A stretch of DNA of 10,814 nt from an uncultured Bacteroidota bacterium. GTDB taxonomy: Bacteria; Bacteroidota; Bacteroidia; Chitinophagales; Chitinophagaceae. Numbering within the stretch: the first letter of the stretch is position 1; each line of letters starts with the position of its first letter. The notes under the pieces were generated by a model that had not been told where the DNA came from, did no database searches, and saw only the letters and a list, made by a program, of their open reading frames with translations. The translations under genes and the position numbers were made by a program. The DNA is taken from assembly GCA_903851455.1 (NCBI GenBank), contig CAINOM010000715.1:1-10814 (forward strand). The letters run 5' to 3'. Shown here in pieces: positions 1 to 5,309 of the stretch.

Positions 1-2210
1 ATGCCGCACATCATCATTGCGTTCTTCTTATCAGGGGTCTTTATTTCCTTATTCTGCGCCGCCACGTCCATATACAGTTCCGGAACGCGTACGTAAGGCT
101 TTGGTGATGTCCAGTTGCCCAGTATTTTATTGAGCTTATCTTTTGCTACCGCATCGTCAAAGTCCCCCACAAATGATGCTGTAGCATTGCTGCCGTTATA
201 AAAATCATTGTAGAAATTTCTTGCGTCCTTACTTGACGTATTTTTAATGCCATCTTCTTCTTCATCAACGGTCATCTGGTAAGCAATATTTCCCTTCGGC
301 CGTGGATACATAATGTGATAGAATTCCCGGGATGCGATACTCTGTGGCTCAGAACGCTCCTGCTCCAGTGCGCTCATATTTTCATTCTTCAACGTTGTAA
401 ACTCATCATCGGAGAACGATGGTTCGCGAAGCATTTCGTACACAATGTCCATCGCCTGCGATAAGTTCTGCCTGGTCGATTTAATGATTACTGTCACTGT
501 CTGTTGATAGCCGTAAACATAGACACTCGATGACAGTTTGTCCAGGGCTTCATTGATCTGCGCCATGGTCTTGTTTTTAGTACCACGCTTCAGCATACCC
601 GCCGTGAGCGAGGCCACAGTGGCTTTATTCTCCAGGTCTTTCTCACTGCCTATGCGCAAGGTTATAGTTGCATCAACCGTGTTGCCCCTTGTTGTCTTTA
701 CAAGCAGTGCATACTTGCCGCCTCCCGGAACCGTGCCGCGCACCGTGCGCTTCTCAATGTTGGCAGGAGATGCGTCAAAAGCCTCTGCTTTGGCAAGTGC
801 CTCCTGTCCTTTATAATTTTTCACAAGAGCCGCCACATCCGGCGCTGCCGGCGGAACAACACGCACCGGATCAGTTGTCGGAATAAATTCGCCGGTGGTC
901 CGGTTAGAGTTGATCAGGTATTTTTTGATGATGCGGTTCACATCTGCCGACGTTACATTTTTTAGTATATCGCGGTAAAGGAATGCCAGCCGCCAGTCAC
1001 CCTGTGCAATGTATTCGCTCAGGGTCAGACCTATGTATTCTGTGTTGCGGTAAGTTTCCTCAAAGTCCTTTGTGAGTTTGTTCTTCGCCCGCGACACTTC
1101 CTCATCTGTTACCGGCCGGGTGCTTAGCTCGTCTATCGTAGTAAACATCGCATCTTTAGCTTTGTCCAGCGACTTGTCTTTCAGTACATCGGCATAGATG
1201 AACAGGAAACCGGGGTCTTTCATCGCTGCGTCCCAACTCCATACAGTCGTCGCCTTTTCTGTTTTTACCATGCTCTGGTACAGGCGTCCGTTCGGCTGAT
1301 TAGTAAGTACTTCATTGAGTACGTCAAAAGCCGGGTAGTCGTGGTCAGACCCTGCAACTATGTGGTATGCGCAAGCTACTCCCTGCACATCTCCCACGCG
1401 GTTCAGTATTACGCTGCGTTCCCCGTCCTGTGCCGGCTCTACGGTATAGGTCGGGTCTATTACCCTCGTTGGTTTTGGAATTCCTGCGAAATATTTTTCC
1501 ACCAGCGCCAGTGTTTTTGCCTCATCTATTTTTCCTGCCACGAGCAGCACTGCATTATCAGGCTGGTAATATTTTCTGTAAAAGGCCTGCAGATTTTTTA
1601 TCGGCACCTTTTCGATATCTTCCTTCGATCCGATAGTTGCCTTTCCGTAGTTGTGCCACAGATAGGCTGTAGAAAGCACGCGCTCCATCAGTACATTGGA
1701 CGGCCGGTTCTCACCAGATTCAAATTCATTACGTACCACGCTAAACTCACTCTTCAAGTCAGAATCCGCCACAAAAGAATTCACCATCCTGTCCGACTCC
1801 AGGCTCAGGCCCCAGTTCAGATTTTCGTCAGTTGCAGAGAAGGTTTCAAAATAGTTGGTGCGGTCGTACGATGTAGTTCCGTTCGGGCTGGCGCCATGCG
1901 CTGTCAGCTCGGCTGGTACTTTACGATGGCCTTTCGATCCTTTGAACATCATATGTTCCAGCAGGTGCGCCATTCCTGTCTCTCCATAGCCCTCCATACG
2001 AGAGCCAACGAGATAAGTAATGTTTACAGTTATCGTGGGCTTGGACGGGTCCGGGAATAGGAGCACCTTCAGCCCGTTCTGCAACTGGTATTCCGTTATT
2101 CCTTCTACCGATGTAACCTTTGTGGCTTTTTTTGTCTGTGCAGCAGCCTGGTAACCTGCATGCATCATGGCAGGGAATAATAGCAGGGGCAAATACTTTT
2201 TCAATCGCAT
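1..2210 (-). CDS. Secreted M16 (insulinase/pitrilysin-like) zinc metallopeptidase, C-terminus beyond window
   Basis: Read on the minus strand, the frame is open from an ATG at 2210-2208 to the left edge, giving 736 residues without a stop. Residues 1-25 form a signal peptide (MRLKKY, a hydrophobic stretch, then AAAQ), so the product is probably periplasmic or outer-membrane associated. The inverted zinc motif HLLEH lies at residues 82-86 (His82, Glu85, His86), and the third ligand is Glu162 in VVRNE, the spacing expected for M16. A typical M16_C start (VLLVAGK) follows near residue 215. A second M16 half begins around residue 500. Where its zinc motif should be, residues 534-538 read SLTAG, so this half is structural, as is usual in single-chain M16 enzymes. 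Relatives of this architecture are about 900-950 residues long, so roughly 200 residues lie outside the window. The substrate is unknown. The gene is divergent from the flavoprotein gene at 2399. Confidence 0.93.
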   Translation of the reverse strand, partial: MRLKKYLPLLLFPAMMHAGYQAAAQTKKATKVTSVEGITEYQLQNGLKVLLFPDPSKPTITVNITYLVGSRMEGYGETGMAHLLEHMMFKGSKGHRKVPAELTAHGASPNGTTSYDRTNYFETFSATDENLNWGLSLESDRMVNSFVADSDLKSEFSVVRNEFESGENRPSNVLMERVLSTAYLWHNYGKATIGSKEDIEKVPIKNLQAFYRKYYQPDNAVLLVAGKIDEAKTLALVEKYFAGIPKPTRVIDPTYTVEPAQDGERSVILNRVGDVQGVACAYHIVAGSDHDYPAFDVLNEVLTNQPNGRLYQSMVKTEKATTVWSWDAAMKDPGFLFIYADVLKDKSLDKAKDAMFTTIDELSTRPVTDEEVSRAKNKLTKDFEETYRNTEYIGLTLSEYIAQGDWRLAFLYRDILKNVTSADVNRIIKKYLINSNRTTGEFIPTTDPVRVVPPAAPDVAALVKNYKGQEALAKAEAFDASPANIEKRTVRGTVPGGGKYALLVKTTRGNTVDATITLRIGSEKDLENKATVASLTAGMLKRGTKNKTMAQINEALDKLSSSVYVYGYQQTVTVIIKSTRQNLSQAMDIVYEMLREPSFSDDEFTTLKNENMSALEQERSEPQSIASREFYHIMYPRPKGNIAYQMTVDEEEDGIKNTSSKDARNFYNDFYNGSNATASFVGDFDDAVAKDKLNKILGNWTSPKPYVRVPELYMDVAAQNKEIKTPDKKNAMMMCG

Positions 2211-2278
2211 AAAGATTGTTTTGAGTGTGGATAAGCATATAAAAATAGCAAAATATTTATCTTGTAACATCTAATCCG

Positions 2279-2354
2279 GCATTTTTATCGATTATGGTCG
2301 TTAACCACACCGTCGACTAATAGGTTTATCTTTGTCTCGCATTTTTAGCGATTT
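2279..2354. repeat. Pair of imperfect 16-bp direct repeats flanking the flavoprotein promoter
   Basis: GCATTTTTATCGATTA at 2279-2294 recurs as GCATTTTTAGCGATTT at 2339-2354. The two copies match at 14 of 16 bases and are exactly 60 bp apart. They flank the putative -7 element at 2327-2334. They could be binding sites for a regulator acting on one or both divergent genes, but two AT-rich copies could also be coincidence. Confidence 0.4.
2300..2334 (+). promoter_or_regulatory. Putative Bacteroidota promoter for the flavoprotein gene
   Basis: TATCTTTG at 2327-2334 matches the Bacteroidota -7 consensus TAnnTTTG exactly. The usual TTG at -33 is absent; GTTA at 2300-2303, 23 bases upstream, is the nearest candidate. 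Transcription would begin near 2341, giving a leader of about 58 bases before the ATG at 2399. A weak AGGA at 2382-2385 is the only Shine-Dalgarno-like sequence. Confidence 0.5.
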
Positions 2355-2398
2355 AACCCAATAGATTATTCCTAATTCCCCAGGACCAATTCCCAAAA

Positions 2399-3619
2399 AT
2401 GAAAATAGCGATCATCGGTGCGGGTGCAGCAGGCTGTTTTGCGGCCGCCAATATTCCTTACCGGCCCGGCACAGAGGTTGCTGTTTATGAGAAGACCAGC
2501 AAAGCGTTGCAAAAGGTAAAAGCATCCGGTGGCGGGCGATGCAACGTCACCCACGAATGTTTTGATATACCTGAGCTCCTTAACCGCTATCCGCGCGGTA
2601 AGCAGCTGCTGAGAAAGTCCCTTTATCGGTTCGGCCCGCAGCAGACAATAGAATGGTTTGAAAGTCGTGGGGTGAAGCTGAAGACGGAACCGGACGGACG
2701 AATGTTCCCGATAACCGACGATTCGCAGACCATCATGGATTGTATCTGGCAGCAGATGATGCAGAACAAGGTGCAGGTGTACTATCATAAGTCGGTTTCG
2801 AAAATTGAGAAGACTGCATCCGGAGGCTTTATCATTTCTTTTACCGATACTTCTGTCGTTAGCGCAGATGTTGTGCTCGTCGCTGCGGGAGGATTCCCAA
2901 AGCCGGAACAGTATAACTGGATAACCGCACTCGGTCATACCATTCAATCTCCCGTACCCTCGTTATTCACTTTCAATATGCCCAAACATCCTATAACGGA
3001 ACTAATGGGGGTAAGTGTGCCTGAAGTGACCATCAAGATCGCCGGAACTAAAATTGTGCAGCACGGTGCATTGCTTATTACCCATTGGGGCATGAGTGGC
3101 CCGGCAGTATTAAAGACATCCGCTATTGCAGCCCGCGAGCTGGCCGACCGTAATTATGAATTCAAGGTGATGATCAACTGGCTCAACGATCTGTCGGACA
3201 TTGATCTGAGGGAAACGATAACCCAACTTCGAAAAGAACAGGGTAAGCAACTCGTGCAAAACAAAAACCCCTTCGATCTGCCAAGGCGACTATGGGAGTA
3301 CCAGCTGTTGCAATGTGGAGTTAAAGATGATACTCGTTGGGGCGATCTCCCGGCAACGGCACAGAACAAACTTATCGAAGCCTTGCTTCGCGACACTTAT
3401 TCCGTTAAGGGGAAGACCACTTTCAAAGAGGAGTTTGTAACCTGCGGCGGCGTTAACCTCTCAGAGATCGACCCGCAAACCATGCAAAGCAGAGTAGCAC
3501 CAGGATTGTATTTTGCCGGGGAGATTCTCGATGCCGATGGAATCACAGGCGGTTACAACTTCCAGCATGCCTGGAGTAGTAGCTGGATCGCCGCTCAGGC
3601 TATAGTTGACGGCGATTAA
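2399..3619 (+). CDS. BaiN/YhiN (HI0933)-family NAD(P)/FAD-dependent oxidoreductase
   Basis: This 406-residue product has the usual length for the HI0933/YhiN/BaiN family of cytosolic flavoproteins. The N-terminal Rossmann motif GAGAAG (residues 7-12) binds the FAD ADP moiety, and Glu31 closes the first beta-alpha-beta unit. The family hallmark SGGGRCNVTH is at 43-52. The middle part contains VLVAAGGFPKP (about 159-169), PSLFTF, and HWGMSGPAVL, the inserted domain of this family. The C-terminus has VTCGGVNLSEI followed by AGEILDADGITGGYN, the second flavin-contacting region. Homologues have been linked to bile-acid reduction (BaiN) or annotated as aminoacetone oxidases, but for most members the physiological substrate is unknown, so I give no gene symbol. 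The gene is divergent from the M16 peptidase gene and lies 69 bases upstream of dapB, close enough for read-through. Confidence 0.93.
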   Translation: MKIAIIGAGAAGCFAAANIPYRPGTEVAVYEKTSKALQKVKASGGGRCNVTHECFDIPELLNRYPRGKQLLRKSLYRFGPQQTIEWFESRGVKLKTEPDGRMFPITDDSQTIMDCIWQQMMQNKVQVYYHKSVSKIEKTASGGFIISFTDTSVVSADVVLVAAGGFPKPEQYNWITALGHTIQSPVPSLFTFNMPKHPITELMGVSVPEVTIKIAGTKIVQHGALLITHWGMSGPAVLKTSAIAARELADRNYEFKVMINWLNDLSDIDLRETITQLRKEQGKQLVQNKNPFDLPRRLWEYQLLQCGVKDDTRWGDLPATAQNKLIEALLRDTYSVKGKTTFKEEFVTCGGVNLSEIDPQTMQSRVAPGLYFAGEILDADGITGGYNFQHAWSSSWIAAQAIVDGD

Positions 3620-3650
3620 GGCTGCATCGTTTACTTTGTATTTTTTATCT

Positions 3651-3680
3651 TTATTCATCAATCAGAAACTTTTACTTTTG
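3651..3680 (+). promoter_or_regulatory. Putative promoter very close to the dapB start codon
   Basis: TACTTTTG at 3673-3680 matches TAnnTTTG exactly, with TTA (3651-3653) 19 bases upstream as a weak -33 element. The -7 element ends only 8 bases before the dapB ATG, so a transcript from it would be leaderless or nearly so. A second, poorer match, TATCTTTA at 3646-3653, would give a more normal leader. The region is AT-rich, so a chance match is possible. Confidence 0.38.
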
Positions 3681-3688
3681 AATAAATT

Positions 3689-4450
3689 ATGAATATCGCA
3701 CTTATAGGATATGGGAAGATGGGCCACGCGATCGAGCAGGCGGCTATGAAACGTGGTCATCATATCATATTGCGCATCACTTCTGCAAATAGGGATGAAA
3801 TGACCGAAGCAAATCTGTCTAAAGCGGATGTTGCTATCGAATTCACCAACCCTGCTGTAGCAAGGGAGAATGTAATGCAATGCCTTTCTGCGGGGTTAAG
3901 CGTCGTTTGCGGTACCACAGGCTGGAACGATGGTTTGTCAGAGGTGGGCCGGAAAGCAGTTCAGTCAGATCTGGGATTTATACACGCATCTAATTTCAGC
4001 GTAGGGGTAAATATTTTCTTTGAAGTGAATAAGTTGCTCGCCTCGTTGATGAACGGCCGCACCGATTATGATGTGTCGGTAGAAGAAACCCATCACACGC
4101 AAAAAAAAGATGCGCCAAGCGGCACGGCGATCACACTGGCCGAACAAATAATAGTGCAGCTTAGTAATAAAAAGCAATGGGCGCTAAACGATGTGAACGA
4201 TTCAGATGCTGTCCCTATTATTGCTCATCGGGTGGAAAATGTCCCCGGTACACACAAAGTTTCTTATTCATCCTCCATTGATACTATTGATATTATTCAT
4301 ACCGCACATAGCAGGGATGGCTTTGCCCTTGGCGCTGTTCTGGCTGCCGAATATGTTTACGGAAGGAGGGGGGTATTCACCATGAAGGAGGTGCTCTTCG
4401 GTCATAGATCCATTCCGGAAATTTTACATAACGAAAAAAAATATGGTTAA
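3689..4450 (+). CDS. dapB: 4-hydroxy-tetrahydrodipicolinate reductase (DapB)
   Basis: DapB reduces 4-hydroxy-tetrahydrodipicolinate to tetrahydrodipicolinate with NAD(P)H in the cytosol, a step of lysine and meso-diaminopimelate synthesis. The 253-residue product starts with the nucleotide-binding motif GYGKMG (residues 7-12). It carries CGTTGW (74-79), the ASNFSVGVN strand (100-108), and the DapB signature EETHHTQKKDAPSGTA (131-146 approximately). His135, His136 and Lys139 correspond to the catalytic His159, His160 and Lys163 of the E. coli enzyme. The protein is about 20 residues shorter than E. coli DapB, mainly in the nucleotide-binding part. No other lysine-pathway gene is adjacent. The start is fixed by the Rossmann motif, and no Shine-Dalgarno sequence precedes it. 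Confidence 0.97.
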   Translation: MNIALIGYGKMGHAIEQAAMKRGHHIILRITSANRDEMTEANLSKADVAIEFTNPAVARENVMQCLSAGLSVVCGTTGWNDGLSEVGRKAVQSDLGFIHASNFSVGVNIFFEVNKLLASLMNGRTDYDVSVEETHHTQKKDAPSGTAITLAEQIIVQLSNKKQWALNDVNDSDAVPIIAHRVENVPGTHKVSYSSSIDTIDIIHTAHSRDGFALGAVLAAEYVYGRRGVFTMKEVLFGHRSIPEILHNEKKYG

Positions 4451-4603
4451 TCGGGTGGTAACATGAATATAATCTAATGTTTCGCCCAAAAGACCGTTTT
4501 GTGCGGTGAAGGTGTTCAAAAGTTTAAGCGGAATGACGTATTTTTATAGCCATATCATTAGAGATTGGAATTAATTGTTAACAGCTAAAACGGAAATAGC
4601 CTT

Positions 4604-5008
4604 ATGAGATCAGTCTTATTATCATCCTTTGCATTTATTTTTATTTGTTCTTTGTATGCCTGTGGCGACAGGGTCGGGGACATCTCGGGTAAATCACAGA
4701 TCGTCAAAGACAGCCTGGTGAATATTTTCCCGACATGGCAGTCTGCCAAGATCGTGATCACAGATAACAATACAGGCATGTCTGTAATAATAGGAGATGC
4801 AACATTTTACACTGCGCCCGATGATGTCAAAAAGGCAAAAGCGGAAGAATTAGGAAAAATGATACTGCGGATATGTGGGAAAAATAACTTCCTTGAGAAG
4901 GGCAACCTTGTGGTCACCTCTGATGTCCGGAATATTTCAGCTTCCCCGGTTGATGGAGTCAGCGTTCCTATTGATTTCACCGCGTTGAAGAAAGCCTCTG
5001 AAAAATAA
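4604..5008 (+). CDS. Small putative lipoprotein of unknown function
   Basis: This 134-residue product has an N-terminal lipoprotein signal: MRSVLLSS, a hydrophobic core to residue 16, then the lipobox LYAC with lipidation Cys20. The residues after the cysteine are GDRVGD; I do not see a clear lysine/acid-rich surface-export signal of the kind described for Bacteroidota surface lipoproteins. The mature part of about 115 residues alternates charged helices (about 73-92, KKAKAEELGKMILRI) with short strands (about 47-68 and 102-126). It contains one further cysteine, Cys91. I do not recognise a domain. It stands alone, 153 bases after dapB, and ends in its own overlapping terminator, so it is probably a single-gene unit. 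A weak promoter-like TATTTTTA lies at 4539-4546. Confidence 0.8.
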   Translation: MRSVLLSSFAFIFICSLYACGDRVGDISGKSQIVKDSLVNIFPTWQSAKIVITDNNTGMSVIIGDATFYTAPDDVKKAKAEELGKMILRICGKNNFLEKGNLVVTSDVRNISASPVDGVSVPIDFTALKKASEK

Positions 5009-5020
5009 AGGCTTTTTTTT
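4991..5020 (+). terminator. Rho-independent terminator overlapping the end of the lipoprotein gene
   Basis: AAAGCCT (4991-4997) pairs perfectly with AGGCTTT (5009-5015) around an 11-base loop, followed by a run of eight T ending at 5020. The TAA stop codon (5006-5008) lies inside the loop, so the last coding codons form the left arm. Confidence 0.82.
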
Positions 5021-5078
5021 GAAAAATACCCAAGATTAGGGGCTGTTGTTACGTCTATGTAACAGATAGCTGCTTCGT

Positions 5079-5109
5079 TTCCGGTTATTTTTGTTGTGAA
5101 TAACCGGGA
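5079..5109. repeat. Inverted repeat, 11-bp arms with 9-base loop
   Basis: The core arms CCGGTTATT (5081-5089) and AATAACCGG (5099-5107) pair perfectly. The stem extends outward by one U-G pair and one U-A pair. There is no T tract after it, so it may be an operator or an RNA structure rather than a terminator. Confidence 0.6.
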
Positions 5110-5113
5110 CTTG

Positions 5114-5191
5114 CTATATAATTTATTGTGCCCTCCGGGTACTTTGCCACTATGATAAAGTTTGGTTTATATAATTAAACAAATTATATAG
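5114..5191. repeat. TATATAATT repeats in direct and inverted orientation
   Basis: CTATATAATTT at 5114-5124 is repeated inverted as AAATTATATAG at 5181-5191. A third, direct copy, TATATAATT, at 5168-5176 pairs with 5182-5190 around a five-base loop. Pairing of the third arm with either of the other two is mutually exclusive, which would permit alternative RNA folds. It could equally be AT-rich operator DNA. Confidence 0.5.
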
Positions 5192-5208
5192 GGTTTGTTA
5201 TTACCGTA

Positions 5209-5240
5209 GTTAGAAAGTTAGGCCGAATTGATTAAATTTG
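5209..5240 (+). promoter_or_regulatory. Putative promoter of the T9SS cargo gene
   Basis: TAAATTTG at 5233-5240 matches the -7 consensus TAnnTTTG exactly. GTTA at 5209-5212, 20 bases upstream, is the best -33 candidate. Transcription would start near 5247, leaving a leader of about 63 bases that contains the 7-bp hairpin at 5267-5287. Confidence 0.48.
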
Positions 5241-5266
5241 CCAACTTTACTTTTAAGAATTGAATG

Positions 5267-5287
5267 ATCATCATGTGAATTGATGAT
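5267..5287 (+). repeat. Leader hairpin upstream of the T9SS cargo gene
   Basis: ATCATCA (5267-5273) pairs with TGATGAT (5281-5287) around a seven-base loop. It sits 22 bases before the start codon, inside the predicted leader. It is AT-rich and probably weak. Confidence 0.4.
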
Positions 5288-5309
5288 GAAAAAATAAAAA
5301 ACAGATAAC

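Larger units (their letters stand above)
5021..5309. other. Non-coding stretch with several inverted repeats ahead of the T9SS cargo gene
   Basis: There is no credible gene in these 289 bases; the only small frames are under 10 codons. Four potential hairpins are visible. TGTTAC/GTAACA lies at 5047-5064. An 11-bp stem with one G-U pair lies at 5079-5109, core CCGGTTATT/AATAACCGG. A 9-bp AT stem TATATAATT/AATTATATA lies at 5168-5190. A 7-bp stem ATCATCA/TGATGAT lies at 5267-5287 in the leader of the next gene. In addition, CTATATAATTT at 5114-5124 is the exact inverse of 5181-5191. None of the first three is followed by a T run, so they are not standard terminators. Confidence 0.6.

Noticed and set aside
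1341..2060. Open frame of 239 codons on the plus strand opposite the M16 gene
   Set aside because: It is wholly antisense to a clearly recognisable M16 peptidase. Its translation is rich in Cys, His and Arg with no domain pattern, as expected of a shadow frame.
2372..2947. Open frame of 191 codons on the minus strand opposite the flavoprotein gene
   Set aside because: It overlaps the conserved FAD-binding N-terminus of the real gene and shows no recognisable protein features.
5079..5109. Inverted repeat considered as a transcription terminator
   Set aside because: There is no T-run on either side, and the lipoprotein gene already has a good terminator at 4991-5020.
5152..5178. Short frame MIKFGLYN in the gap before the T9SS cargo gene, as a possible leader peptide
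   Set aside because: It is only eight codons, has no ribosome binding site, shows no run of regulatory codons, and overlaps the AT-rich inverted repeat.
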